Shown piece after piece: positions 16,875 to 25,948 of a stretch of DNA of 64,000 bases; within the stretch, counting starts at the first letter, position 1, and every line of letters starts with the position of its first letter. The position numbers and the translations under genes were made by a program. The notes under the pieces were generated by a model, which was not told the DNA's origin, made no database searches, and saw nothing but the letters and a program-made list of their open reading frames with translations. This stretch comes from Magnetospira sp. QH-2 (GTDB lineage: Bacteria > Pseudomonadota > Alphaproteobacteria > Rhodospirillales > Magnetospiraceae): contig NZ_FO538765.1 of the NCBI RefSeq assembly GCF_000968135.1, positions 3,050,001 through 3,114,000 on the forward strand, in the 5' to 3' direction.

Positions 16875-19800
16875 CTACTCCGCGGCCGCCAGGCGGTCGC
16901 GGTGCCCCGTGACCCGCTGCTTGAGTTCCCCAAAATCGTGTAGCACCGCCAACAGGCAGGGCACCACCACCAGTACCAGTATGGTCGCCACCATCAGGCC
17001 GAAGACGATGGTCACGGCCATGGGAATGAGGAACTGGGCTTGCAGGCTGGTCTCGAACAGCAAGGGAGTCAAGCCGCCGATGGTCGTGGCCGAGGTGAGG
17101 ATCACCGCGCGCAAGCGGTCGCGGGCGCCATCCAGGATCGCCTCGATGGCGTTGTCGCCCTTCTCTTGATATTCGCTGACAGTGCTAACCAGGATAATCG
17201 AGTCATTGACCACGATGCCCGACAAGCCGATCAAAGAAACCATGGACAGGATGGTCAGATCGTAACCGAGGATCCAATGCCCCAGAGTGGCGCCGACAAA
17301 CCCCAGAGGGATCACCGACATGACCACGATGGGCCGGGAGTAGGAGCCGAAGACCCAGGCCAGAATGATATAGATGGCCGACAGCCCGATCATCGCCCCG
17401 GCACGCATATCGCCAAAGGTTCGGGCCTGTTCCTCGGCCTTGCCGGCGAATCGCACGGTGACACCATTGTCGGCGGCGATTTGGTGGATGCCGTCGCGGG
17501 TCAGGGCTTCGAGCACCTTGTCGGTGGAGATCAGGTCTTTATTGATTTCTGCCACCACGGCGGCCTCGCGCACGCCGTTCTCGCGGCGGATACTGGCGAA
17601 CCCGTCCTTGTCACGGGTGGTGACGATGCTGTCCAGGGGCACCTCGGTGCCATCGGGAGCGGTCAGATATAACTCGGTCAAATGACCCTGGCCCGTATCG
17701 TCACGAGGATGGCGCACGCGCACCACCACTTCCTCGTCGCCCCGGGCAAAGCGCTGGGCGATGGCGCCTTCGAAGGCGTTGCGGACCTGGCGACCAACGG
17801 ACTCGGTGGTGAAGCCCATGGCCCGACCGCGCGGGGTCAGTTCCAAAATCGCTTCCTGCTTACCCCAGGGCAGATTGTCCTCCGGCGCGGTGACGCCGGG
17901 ATAGCGGCGCAGCATGTCGACGACGGCCTCGGTGGTGCGCTTGAGAGCGCCCAGGTCGGTGCCCACCACCCGCACGTCCACGTCGCGGCCCGGCGGGCCC
18001 ACCTGGGCCGGCACAATGGTCAGCAGGTCGACACCGGGGATCTCGCGGGTCTCGGCGATCCAGGCCTCGATGATCTGGGCCGTGCGCACATCGCGCTTGT
18101 CGCCTTCGATTAATTCCACGAACAGGCCGCCCTGGTTATCACCGTTGGTGGGCGAACTGCGGGGATCGCCGCGCCCAACGCCGGTGCCCAGCTTGACCAG
18201 ATATTCCTTGATCAGCCCCCGCTTGCCGTCGGTGAGTTTGTCCTCGGCGGCGAGCAGGCCCTTTTCCAACGCATCCACCATGCGGGCGGTTTCGGCGCGC
18301 GCGGTCCCGGCGACCATCTGCACGTTGCCGTACAAGCGATCGGCCTCGGGTCCCTTGAAAAACTGGAACCCGACCCGGCCACCGGCGACCATGCCGATAC
18401 AGATGATCAGCACGCCCAGTGCCGTGGCCAGGGTGCCATAGCGCCAGCGGATACAAAAGCTAACGAAGCGGGTGAACGGTCCTTGGCGAAATCGGTCGAA
18501 AGCGCCGTCGAAGGCCTGCCGGAAGCGCCCCCGTTCCTCTCGGCTGCCGCGCAGGGCGTGGCGCATATGACCGGGCATGACAAAGAAGCATTCGATGACG
18601 CTGGCGATGATCACCGCGACGATGACCAATGGGATGGCGACGATCATCTGACCGATGATGCTGCTGATCACGAATAAGGGCATGAAGGCGGCGATGGTGG
18701 TCAGGGACGAGGCCATGACCGGCACGGCCATGCGGCGGGCACCCATTTCGGCGGCCTCGATGGCGGCCAAACCCGAACGGCGACGGAATTCCGCATGCTC
18801 GCCGACCACAATGGCATCATCCACCACGATACCGATGGCCATGATCAAGCCGAACAGACTGATCATGTTGATGCTCTGCCCGGTGGCCAGCATCACCAAC
18901 AAGGTGGCGGCCAGGGATACGGGAATGCCCACCGCGACCCAAAAGGCCACCCGGGCATTGAGAAACAGGAACAACACCAACAACACCAGCACCAGACCGG
19001 TGGCGCCGTTGTTGAGCAGCAGATCAATGCGCGAACGGATCAGGTCCGCTTCCACCATGTACTGCTTGACCGACAGGGTTTCGGGTAACGTCGACACCAC
19101 CTCGGCCAGATAGGCATCCACCCGGTCGGCGACCTTCAGCGCATCGGCGGTGGTGGCCCGCTGGATGTGCAGTTCGACGGCCTGATAGCCGCCACGCCGC
19201 GCCACCGGCTCGGATTCGTCGAAGCTTTCGGTCACCCGGGCCACATCTCCCAGGTGGATCTTGCGCCCGTCTTCCGAGGACCGGATCTCGATGTCGCGCA
19301 TGCCTTCGGCGGTCTTGACCTGACCCATGGAGCGGATCTGCCGTTCGGCGCCGCCCTGGGTGGACCCCGACGGCATGTCGCGGCTGGTCTGATCGATGCG
19401 TGATCCAATGTCGGCCAGAGTCAGATCCAGACGCCTTAGGTCCGCCTCGGAAATCTCCACCCAGATCTCTTCGTCCCGGGCGCCGAACAGATCCACCTTG
19501 TCGACGCCACGATTGAGCAGATCGTCTCGGATGCGCTTGGCATAGACCTTCAGCGCGGATTCGGAAAACGGCCCGGAGACAATCAGCCGCGAGATGGTGT
19601 CATAGCGCACCACCCGCCGCACCTCGGGCGTTTCCGCCTCTTCCGGCAGGGTGGTCACCTGCCCCAACGCGGTTTCCACGTTGGACAGAGCCGATTGCAT
19701 ATCGCTCCCGGCAACGAACTCCACGGCGATGGTCGCATTACCTTCCACCGAGGTGGAGCGCACCTTGTCCACCCCGTCCAGAAAGCGCACTTCCGGCTCG

Positions 19801-20030
19801 ATGGCCTGAACGATGGTGGAATCCACGTCCTCGGCACTGGCTCCGGGCCAGGCGACGGTGACACGCACCATGTCGATTCCCGTATCAGGGAAAAACTGGG
19901 TGTTGAGCTTGTACAGCCCGAAAGCCCCGCCGATGAGCATGGCGATCATCAGCAGATTGGCCGCCGTCGGATGGCGGGTGAACAGGCGGATCAAGCCGCC
20001 GCCATGGTCGGGGTGCAAGGAGGGTGACAT
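16875..20030 (-). CDS. RND-family efflux transporter permease
   Basis: Inner-membrane pump of 1051 residues, the usual size for HAE1/HAE-like RND transporters. Helix 1 is at about 20-40, followed by a large periplasmic porter loop; the proton-relay Asp pair in helix 4 is visible in MAIGIVVDDAIVVGEHAE (about 400), and the second half repeats the fold after about 520. It exchanges protons for drugs or other amphiphilic compounds together with the adaptor encoded immediately upstream (stop and start codons abut at 20030/20031). No outer-membrane TolC partner is in the window. Confidence 0.94.
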   Translation of the reverse strand: MSPSLHPDHGGGLIRLFTRHPTAANLLMIAMLIGGAFGLYKLNTQFFPDTGIDMVRVTVAWPGASAEDVDSTIVQAIEPEVRFLDGVDKVRSTSVEGNATIAVEFVAGSDMQSALSNVETALGQVTTLPEEAETPEVRRVVRYDTISRLIVSGPFSESALKVYAKRIRDDLLNRGVDKVDLFGARDEEIWVEISEADLRRLDLTLADIGSRIDQTSRDMPSGSTQGGAERQIRSMGQVKTAEGMRDIEIRSSEDGRKIHLGDVARVTESFDESEPVARRGGYQAVELHIQRATTADALKVADRVDAYLAEVVSTLPETLSVKQYMVEADLIRSRIDLLLNNGATGLVLVLLVLFLFLNARVAFWVAVGIPVSLAATLLVMLATGQSINMISLFGLIMAIGIVVDDAIVVGEHAEFRRRSGLAAIEAAEMGARRMAVPVMASSLTTIAAFMPLFVISSIIGQMIVAIPLVIVAVIIASVIECFFVMPGHMRHALRGSREERGRFRQAFDGAFDRFRQGPFTRFVSFCIRWRYGTLATALGVLIICIGMVAGGRVGFQFFKGPEADRLYGNVQMVAGTARAETARMVDALEKGLLAAEDKLTDGKRGLIKEYLVKLGTGVGRGDPRSSPTNGDNQGGLFVELIEGDKRDVRTAQIIEAWIAETREIPGVDLLTIVPAQVGPPGRDVDVRVVGTDLGALKRTTEAVVDMLRRYPGVTAPEDNLPWGKQEAILELTPRGRAMGFTTESVGRQVRNAFEGAIAQRFARGDEEVVVRVRHPRDDTGQGHLTELYLTAPDGTEVPLDSIVTTRDKDGFASIRRENGVREAAVVAEINKDLISTDKVLEALTRDGIHQIAADNGVTVRFAGKAEEQARTFGDMRAGAMIGLSAIYIILAWVFGSYSRPIVVMSVIPLGFVGATLGHWILGYDLTILSMVSLIGLSGIVVNDSIILVSTVSEYQEKGDNAIEAILDGARDRLRAVILTSATTIGGLTPLLFETSLQAQFLIPMAVTIVFGLMVATILVLVVVPCLLAVLHDFGELKQRVTGHRDRLAAAE

Positions 20031-21305
20031 CTATCGGCCCTCCCCGTCACTTGATTTCACCGCATCGACCCTGACCCCCGGCCCCATTTGCGGAAATCGG
20101 GTGGTGACGATGGCCGCATCCGGCGCGAACGCTCCTTGGATCAGCCAATCCGTGTCGTGGCGGGCGACGACCGTCACCGGCACCGGCTGCAAACGTCCCT
20201 CGGCAATCACATACACTTGACGCCCCTTGTCGGCGGTATCATGCAAGGCGCTGCCGGGCACGGCGATGACATTGTCATGGGTACGATCATCAAGACTGAC
20301 CTCGATGAAGGCGCCGGGCCGAATGGAGGCATCGGCGGGCATTTTACCCAAGGTGGCGATGAGCCGCACGCCACCGCTCGAAGCATCAATGGCGCCCTCG
20401 GTCCGTTCCACCATGGCGGCAAAGGACACCGTCTCACCGCCCAGCTTCCAATCCACCTGGGCCGGGCGACCCTGGTAACCGCCACTGGCCAAAACCCGGG
20501 CATATTGGCGGTCGCTGACCACGAAACGGGCTTCCAGACGGTCCGCATCGATCAAACTGGCCACCCGATCGTTGCTACTGACCTGCTTGCCCACCGCCGC
20601 GTTGACGTCTTGCAAATAGCCATCATGGGGCGCGATAAGTCTGGTGTTGGCCAGATCCCGCTCGGCGCGCGACAAGGCCACGCGGGCCTGTTCCACCGAC
20701 GCCCCGGCCTGTGCCACGCGCGCTGCCTTGGTTTTCAGAGACTGGCTGCGCGAGGTCACCCGTTGCTCTCCGGCGATCAACGACAGCCGGGCATCATCCA
20801 GGGATTTCTGGGTCCCGGCTCCGGTTTTCAACAGCTTTTCCCGACGCGCGGCCTCGTCGCGGTTCAGTTTCAATTGGCGCCGGTCCTCGCCCAGCATGGC
20901 CCGCTCGCCGGTCAGGTCGCTTTCCAGCTCGGCCAGCCGGGCCTCGGCCTCGGCCAGTTTGGAGCGACGGTCGGCCACGTCGGTTTCATAGTCAAAGGGA
21001 TCGATGGCGATCAGCAGGTCCCCGGCGCGGACAACGCCACCCTCGACCACGTTGTCGCCCACTTCGACGATCCGACCGGCCACCAGAGGCCGCAGCTCCG
21101 CATCGCGCCCCGAGACGATCTCGCCATAGACCCTGATTTCCGGAGTCACCGATTGGCCGGTCGCGGGAACCGTGGCAACGGTCCAACTGCGCTCGACGAC
21201 CGGGACGTTTTCCACCATCGGCTTGGTCGCCTTGAGCACGGCAAAAGTGCCCAGAGCCCCCACAAGAATGACGATGGGCAGAATGATCTTCAACAACGGG
21301 CGCAT
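20031..21305 (-). CDS. RND efflux periplasmic adaptor (HlyD/AcrA type)
   Basis: Membrane-fusion protein of 424 residues linking the RND permease to an outer-membrane channel. An N-terminal membrane anchor (about 5-23) is followed by the lipoyl/biotinyl half-motif, a coiled-coil hairpin (about 105-200), the second lipoyl half (APHDGYLQDVNAAVGKQVSS), and beta-barrel and membrane-proximal domains. The ATG at 21305 is chosen; a TTG at 21311 is also open. First gene of the pump operon, directly downstream of the palindromic operator and divergent from the TetR gene, which very probably controls it. Confidence 0.92.
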   Translation of the reverse strand: MRPLLKIILPIVILVGALGTFAVLKATKPMVENVPVVERSWTVATVPATGQSVTPEIRVYGEIVSGRDAELRPLVAGRIVEVGDNVVEGGVVRAGDLLIAIDPFDYETDVADRRSKLAEAEARLAELESDLTGERAMLGEDRRQLKLNRDEAARREKLLKTGAGTQKSLDDARLSLIAGEQRVTSRSQSLKTKAARVAQAGASVEQARVALSRAERDLANTRLIAPHDGYLQDVNAAVGKQVSSNDRVASLIDADRLEARFVVSDRQYARVLASGGYQGRPAQVDWKLGGETVSFAAMVERTEGAIDASSGGVRLIATLGKMPADASIRPGAFIEVSLDDRTHDNVIAVPGSALHDTADKGRQVYVIAEGRLQPVPVTVVARHDTDWLIQGAFAPDAAIVTTRFPQMGPGVRVDAVKSSDGEGR

Positions 21306-21340
21306 GGCCAATTCACCGCTTCAAAGGTTGACGTTTTCGG

Positions 21341-21362
21341 TACTGTACCGTACGGTACGGTA
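21341..21362. promoter_or_regulatory. Palindromic operator between RND pump operon and tetR-type gene
   Basis: A 22-base inverted repeat with a single mismatched pair; its centre, GTACCGTACGGTAC (21345-21358), is a perfect 14-base palindrome. It lies midway in the 106-base divergent gap, 36 bases from the adaptor start and 50 from the regulator start. Position, length and symmetry are those of TetR-family operators. It is likely that the adjacent TetR protein binds here and represses both directions. Confidence 0.8.
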
Positions 21363-21411
21363 ACAGCCAAGGCGTTTTTTGTAACTCATTGTAACCATTT
21401 GGAACCGGGGC

Positions 21412-22032
21412 GTGGCCGAGTCAGAGGAAAAACAGCGGCGGCGTCAGGAGATCCTCGCCGCCGCCTTCGAAGTGTTCGCCGAGAAGGGGTTTCGCGGCGC
21501 TAGTATGCTTGCTGTCGCCCGCCGCGCCCACTGCTCGAAGGAAACTCTTTACAGCTGGTTCGGCGGCAAGGAGCGGTTGATCGAGGAGATGGTGCTGTGG
21601 AAATCCGGTGGCCTACAGGCGGCGCTGGAACAGATGATCGACACCGAACCGGATGACGTGGCGGCGGTGTTGAACCGCTTTGGCATTTTGTTGATGACCA
21701 CATTCGTCAGTTCTCCGGCCATGCTGCTCAACCGCATTGCCATTGGCGAGGCCGGACAGGCCCCCGAACTGGGTCGGATCATGATCGACAAGGGGCGCAA
21801 CCGCATTCTGCCCCGGTTCCAGCAATACCTGCTGGCCATGCGCGACAAAGATCTTCTGACTTTCGATGATGTGGACCGGGCGTCGGATCTGTTTGTCGGC
21901 GTGCTACAGGGCGACCTGCGCATTCGGGTGCTCATGGGCACTGAACCGGCCCCCGACCAAGCCACCATCCAAGCCCGCGCCGCCTGGGCAACGGATTGTT
22001 TCATGGGGCTGTTTGGAACTCGACGAACATAG
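21412..22032 (+). CDS. TetR/AcrR-family transcriptional regulator
   Basis: A 206-residue repressor starting at GTG. The N-terminal helix-turn-helix is clear (AAAFEVFAEKGFRGASMLAV followed by ARRAHCSKETLYSWFGGKE, about residues 15-55). The C-terminal ligand domain resembles the AefR-like type but its inducer cannot be read. It is divergent from the RND pump and probably represses it through the palindrome at 21341-21362; drugs or metabolites exported by the pump would be the expected inducers. Confidence 0.92.
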   Translation: MAESEEKQRRRQEILAAAFEVFAEKGFRGASMLAVARRAHCSKETLYSWFGGKERLIEEMVLWKSGGLQAALEQMIDTEPDDVAAVLNRFGILLMTTFVSSPAMLLNRIAIGEAGQAPELGRIMIDKGRNRILPRFQQYLLAMRDKDLLTFDDVDRASDLFVGVLQGDLRIRVLMGTEPAPDQATIQARAAWATDCFMGLFGTRRT

Positions 22033-22092
22033 TTGATCGCTCCACCCGCAGGCGCCTTGGCGGTGGCACACAGATCGATTATACCTCCGAAC

Positions 22093-23265
22093 ATGCAAGA
22101 CCATGACGTCGTGATCATTGGCGCGGGCGCCGCGGGCCTGATGTGCGCCGCGCAGGCTCAAAAGCGCGGGCGCCGAGTCATGGTGATCGACCATGCCAAG
22201 GCGGTGGGGCAGAAAATCCGCATCTCGGGCGGCGGGCGATGCAACTTCACCAACCGATATGCCTCTCCGGCGGACTATCTCTCCGCCAATCCGCGCTTTT
22301 GCGTGTCCGCTTTGAAACGCTATACCCAGCACGATTTCATAGAATTGGTGGAGCGCTACGGCATCGCCTATCACGAACGGGACCATGGTCAGCTTTTTTG
22401 CAATGGCTCCGCTCAGCAGATCATCGACATGCTGTTGGCCGAGGCCCAGGGGTGCCAGATCCAAACCAGCACCAAGATTGCCCTCCTTGCCAAGGATGAA
22501 ACCGGATTCACCATCGTGACCGACCGAGGGAGCCTGCATGCCGGGTCCGTGGTTATCGCCACCGGCGGGCCATCGATCCCGAAAATGGGATCCAGCGGGT
22601 TCGGCTATGCCATTGCCAAACAGTTCGGCCTGAAGGTCATAGACCCTCGCCCTGGATTGGTGCCGCTCACCTTTGACGCAGAGACCCTGGCCAAGCTGAA
22701 TGGATTGGCGGGGATTTCCCTGGATGCTCGGGTCAATCTCGGCAAAGTACGATTCCAAGAAGCCCTGTTGTTTACCCATCGAGGACTAAGCGGCCCGGTG
22801 ATTCTGCAAATCTCGTCCTATTGGCGGCCGACAGAGACCCTCATTGTCGATCTCCTGCCAGACACCGATCTGTTTCAAGTTCTCAAGGCGGCGAAGCACG
22901 ATCAGCCCAAGAAAGACGTGCGGACGATTCTGGCTCAGCACCTGCCCAACCGCTTGGCGGATCGCTTTCTTGAGGGGGCCGCATGCAAGGGACGCTTGGC
23001 CGAGACCCCCGACAAGGCCTTGCGGCGGCTGGCCGACAGCATCAACGCCTGGCCCGTGACTCCCAATGGCTCCGAAGGTCTGCGCACAGCCGAAGTCATG
23101 GTGGGTGGTGTGGATACCCGAGAGCTGTCGTCAAAAACCCTGGCTACCAAGGCGGTTCCCGGCCTGTACTTTATTGGCGAGGCGGTCGACGTCACCGGCC
23201 ATCTGGGCGGCTTCAATTTCCAATGGGCCTGGGCATCAGGACACGCCTGCGGACAAGCGGTATGA
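22093..23265 (+). CDS. HI0933/BaiN-like flavoprotein (NAD(P)/FAD-dependent oxidoreductase)
   Basis: A 390-residue FAD protein. The dinucleotide site is VVIIGAGAAGLMCA (about 6-19), followed by the family mark GQKIRISGGGRCNFTN (about 41-56), and a second conserved stretch (VIATGGPSIPKMGSSGFGY). The C-terminal FAD contact LGGFNFQWAWASG is intact. The ATG at 22093 gives the family's usual length; a TTG at 22033 is open, and no strong ribosome site is seen before either. The family is widespread and mostly uncharacterised; assigned roles include reduction of unsaturated steroid rings, so no substrate is claimed. Confidence 0.88.
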   Translation: MQDHDVVIIGAGAAGLMCAAQAQKRGRRVMVIDHAKAVGQKIRISGGGRCNFTNRYASPADYLSANPRFCVSALKRYTQHDFIELVERYGIAYHERDHGQLFCNGSAQQIIDMLLAEAQGCQIQTSTKIALLAKDETGFTIVTDRGSLHAGSVVIATGGPSIPKMGSSGFGYAIAKQFGLKVIDPRPGLVPLTFDAETLAKLNGLAGISLDARVNLGKVRFQEALLFTHRGLSGPVILQISSYWRPTETLIVDLLPDTDLFQVLKAAKHDQPKKDVRTILAQHLPNRLADRFLEGAACKGRLAETPDKALRRLADSINAWPVTPNGSEGLRTAEVMVGGVDTRELSSKTLATKAVPGLYFIGEAVDVTGHLGGFNFQWAWASGHACGQAV

Positions 23266-23616
23266 CCAAGGTTGAGACCGAAGGCGCCCAGGTCACCGGG
23301 CTGCTCCTTGCGATCCAACCGACCGACACACACCCCCTCTCAATCATCTAAAAACCAAATTAATTTTTCCGGCCTCCTGTAACATATTGAATTCATTACC
23401 CTGTGACGCTCATCACAGTGATTGGCATCACTGCGTCCACGGTCGGGCAAGGCTATTCTGGGATCATAAAGAAGAGCAAGAACCCAGACCACACGACGAC
23501 CGAAAAATAAAAACAACAGACAGCGAAGCGGCTGACCGAAAAAGAAGAATAGAAAGCCCAGCGCCCGTCGATTCTCAGTTCACGATCAAACGACGCCCTA
23601 CTCTAGGAGAGACAAA
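23266..23616. other. Intergenic region with CRP-type site upstream of a small unknown gene
   Basis: A 351-base AT- and A-rich stretch. No open frame with a ribosome site is seen before 23617. The only clear signal is a near-ideal cAMP-receptor-type palindrome at 23401-23418. Position 23470-23560 is purine-rich, as in a long untranslated leader. A ribosome site AGGAGA lies at the 3' end, 8 bases before the ATG of the 67-residue gene. Confidence 0.55.
23401..23418. promoter_or_regulatory. CRP/CAP-type binding site
   Basis: CTGTGA-N6-TCACAG: an exact two-fold palindrome that matches the core of the CRP consensus TGTGA-N6-TCACA at all ten defined positions. It lies in the non-coding gap, 136 bases after the flavoprotein stop and 199 bases before the small gene start. 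It is too far from the ATG to be judged as activator or repressor without a mapped promoter. A CRP-family protein of the genome is the likely binder. Confidence 0.65.
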
Positions 23617-23820
23617 ATGTTGGTCCAGGTCAAAAACCACAACGATCGCAGCAGTACCTGGTGGAATCCGGCGCATCATGCCAATGGCACCAAGGTCAAG
23701 GCCTTGAACATGGTCCTGAGCCTTTCCGGTCGGGTCAGTCATTCCGTAGAAAGCAAAGCCTGGAAGCCCAGCGCAGCCAATGGCTTCGTGCGCTGCGCGG
23801 TGATCGGCACCACCTCCTGA
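23617..23820 (+). CDS. Small protein of unknown function (67 residues)
   Basis: Start ATG with AGGAGA 8 bases upstream, one of the better ribosome sites in the window. The protein is basic (several His, Lys, Arg), rich in Ser and Asn, with a Trp pair (TWWNP) near residue 14 and a single Cys near the end. No signal peptide or membrane helix is evident, and I recognise no family. It stands alone, preceded by the AT-rich gap with the CRP-type palindrome, and converges on rsmD with a 4-base gap. The ribosome site and regulated-looking leader argue that it is real; the lack of any known domain keeps confidence moderate. Confidence 0.6.
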   Translation: MLVQVKNHNDRSSTWWNPAHHANGTKVKALNMVLSLSGRVSHSVESKAWKPSAANGFVRCAVIGTTS

Positions 23821-23824
23821 TCTC

Positions 23825-24385
23825 CTACCCCCGGCGCAGGACCACCACCCGCGCCGCGCCATGGGTCCGGTCATCCAGCTGTTCAAAGCCCGGACCGATC
23901 ATCAAAGGCTCTTCCGCCCCCACTTCCACCACCACAACCGCATCCCCGGCCAGCCAGCCCCGTTGGGCGAGGCCGAGCAAGGCCGGTTGGGTCAGGCCCT
24001 GACCATAGGGCGCATCCAGAAACGCCAGGCCGCAGGGCGCCTCGGCGGCGCGCGGTGGCGGCGGCAAACGGGTGGCATCCAGTTTCAGGCACAAAACCCG
24101 CTTGGCTTCCCCCAAAGAGGCAGCGTTGCCTTGAGCACATTTCAGCGCCTGGCGGTCAAAATCGACGAAAGTAATTCGCCCGGCACCCCGGGACAGCGCT
24201 TCCAAACCCAATCCGCCACTACCGGCAAACAGGTCCACCACACTGAGATTGGTGAAGTCCAACCCGACCCCATGGATCAGCACATTGAATAAAGATTCCC
24301 GGGTTCGGTCGGCGGTGGGCCGGGTGTCGCGGCCTTTGGGCGCCTGGAGGGTCCGTCCCTTATACTGTCCGGCGATGATACGCAT
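23825..24385 (-). CDS. rsmD: 16S rRNA (guanine966-N2)-methyltransferase
   Basis: A 186-residue SAM-dependent enzyme that methylates G966 of 16S rRNA during 30S assembly. It opens with MRIIAGQYKGRTLQAPKG and TRPTADRTRESLFNVL, typical of RsmD; the SAM site is DLFAGSGGLGLEALSRGA and the catalytic motif IV appears as FLDAPYG, where DPPY or DPPF is usual. Located 3 bases downstream of rluB on the same strand, the common alphaproteobacterial arrangement. Confidence 0.94.
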   Translation of the reverse strand: MRIIAGQYKGRTLQAPKGRDTRPTADRTRESLFNVLIHGVGLDFTNLSVVDLFAGSGGLGLEALSRGAGRITFVDFDRQALKCAQGNAASLGEAKRVLCLKLDATRLPPPPRAAEAPCGLAFLDAPYGQGLTQPALLGLAQRGWLAGDAVVVVEVGAEEPLMIGPGFEQLDDRTHGAARVVVLRRG

Positions 24386-24388
24386 GTT

Positions 24389-25141
24389 CTACCGATGCCG
24401 CTTGCTTTTATCGGCGGTCAGGCCCAGTTGCTCGCGTAGCACCTTGGGCCGGATTTCCTCCACCTGCCCCCGGTCCAACTTGCCCAACTGGAACGGGCCG
24501 TAAGCGGTGCGGATGAGCCGCCCCACGGGATAGCCAATATGGTCGAATACCTTGCGGATTTCGCGGTTTTTGCCTTCGGCCAGGGATACGGTGAGCCAGG
24601 CATTGGCCCCCTTCTGCACATCCAAAATCGCCTGGATCCGGCCATAGCGCTGGCCCTCGACGGTCACTCCCTCGGCCAGCTTGGCCAGCTTGTTTTCATC
24701 CACCCGCCCGTTGACCCGCACCCGGTAGCGGCGCAGCCAGCCGGTGGAGGGCAATTCCAATCTCCGGGCCAGGCCACCATCGTTGGTCAGCAACAAAAGG
24801 CCCTCGGAATTGAGATCCAGCCGACCCACCGAAATGACCCGAGGCATTTTTTGTGGCATTTTCTGAAAGATGGTCGGGCGTCCCTCGGGGTCGCTATGGG
24901 TGGTCAGCAGGCCCGCCGGTTTGTGATAGCGCCACATGCGCGGCTCTTCGGCGTCGGGCAGCGGGTTGCCATCCACCAGCACCTGATCGTCCCCGGTCAC
25001 CGTGACCGCCGGCGTGGTCAGCTTTTGGCCGTTGACCGACACGCGACCCGCCTCGATCCAGCGTTCCGCCTCGCGGCGGGAACAAAGACCCGCGCGGGCC
25101 AGGACCTTGGCGATACGATCACCTTTCATTGCGTCATTCAT
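24389..25141 (-). CDS. rluB: Pseudouridine synthase, RluB/RsuA family
   Basis: A 250-residue enzyme that isomerises a uridine in rRNA, probably U2605-equivalent in 23S rRNA. The N-terminal S4 RNA-binding domain (RIAKVLARAGLCSRREAERW, about 8-27) is followed by the catalytic domain with the active Asp in SVGRLDLNSEGLLLLTNDG. The start at 25141 gives TGATG coupling with the upstream amidotransferase gene; an ATG at 25129 is an alternative. The short C-terminus lacks the long basic extension of many alphaproteobacterial homologues. RluB, RluE and RluF cannot be fully separated by eye; the rsmD neighbour favours RluB. Confidence 0.9.
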   Translation of the reverse strand: MNDAMKGDRIAKVLARAGLCSRREAERWIEAGRVSVNGQKLTTPAVTVTGDDQVLVDGNPLPDAEEPRMWRYHKPAGLLTTHSDPEGRPTIFQKMPQKMPRVISVGRLDLNSEGLLLLTNDGGLARRLELPSTGWLRRYRVRVNGRVDENKLAKLAEGVTVEGQRYGRIQAILDVQKGANAWLTVSLAEGKNREIRKVFDHIGYPVGRLIRTAYGPFQLGKLDRGQVEEIRPKVLREQLGLTADKSKRHR

Positions 25142-25866
25142 CACACACCATGGGCTCGGGCCGCCGTTATGAAAGCCTCGAACAGCTTCCCATCGGCGGG
25201 GGATATATGAAACTCCGGGTGCCATTGCACACCAATACAAAAAGATTTGTCCGCCACTTCGATGCCCTCGATCACCCCATCCGGGGCATAGGCGTTGACC
25301 GTCACGCCTTCGGGCACATCCTCGGCGGCTTGATGATGGGCCGAGTTCACCGGAATATCCATCTCGCCGACAATGCGAAACAGACGGGTGCCGGTGACGA
25401 TCTTCACCTCATGCCCGGCTTCGTCGCGCGGATTGGGTTGCTCATGGGCCAGACAGCCGGGAACGCTTTCGGGAATATGCTGGATCAGCCGACCGCCCAG
25501 GGCCACGTGCAGCAATTGCTGTCCGCCGCAGATACCAAGAATCGGCATGTCGCGCTCCAAGGCACCCCGGACCATGGCCATCTCGAAAGTGGTGCGGTTG
25601 TCCTTGGTGACCACGGTTTCATGCCGCTGCTCATGGTCGCCGAACAGGGCCGGATCCACGTCGAAGGCGCCGCCGGTGACCACCAGCCCTTGAATATGAT
25701 CGAGCATCTCTTCCGCCAGATCAGGCGCATGGGCCAGCGGCCAAGGCAGGCCGCCCGCCTCGCTGACCGCACTGCAATAGTTCTCGCGCAGGGCATACCA
25801 GGGAAACTTGGAATAGCCGCCCGCTTCTTCGTGGTCGAGAGTGATGCCAATCAGGGGTTTGTTCAT
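25141..25866 (-). CDS. Class I glutamine amidotransferase, PuuD-like (peptidase C26)
   Basis: A 241-residue cytosolic hydrolase. The nucleophilic Cys is in ILGICGGQQLLH and the His/Glu pair in GVQWHPEFH, giving a full catalytic triad. It resembles gamma-glutamyl-GABA hydrolases of putrescine breakdown, which release gamma-aminobutyrate, but no other Puu gene is nearby, so the substrate is uncertain. ATG at 25866 is used; ATG at 25878 would add four residues. Its stop overlaps the rluB start by one base. It starts 83 bases from the divergent methyltransferase gene. Confidence 0.85.
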   Translation of the reverse strand: MNKPLIGITLDHEEAGGYSKFPWYALRENYCSAVSEAGGLPWPLAHAPDLAEEMLDHIQGLVVTGGAFDVDPALFGDHEQRHETVVTKDNRTTFEMAMVRGALERDMPILGICGGQQLLHVALGGRLIQHIPESVPGCLAHEQPNPRDEAGHEVKIVTGTRLFRIVGEMDIPVNSAHHQAAEDVPEGVTVNAYAPDGVIEGIEVADKSFCIGVQWHPEFHISPADGKLFEAFITAARAHGV

Positions 25867-25948
25867 GAGCCGCACCATAGGCGCCCGATCCCATAGCGGC
25901 AAGAACGGACTGGTGGCCTCCGCCTTTCCCCTCTGGCATGATGCGGCC

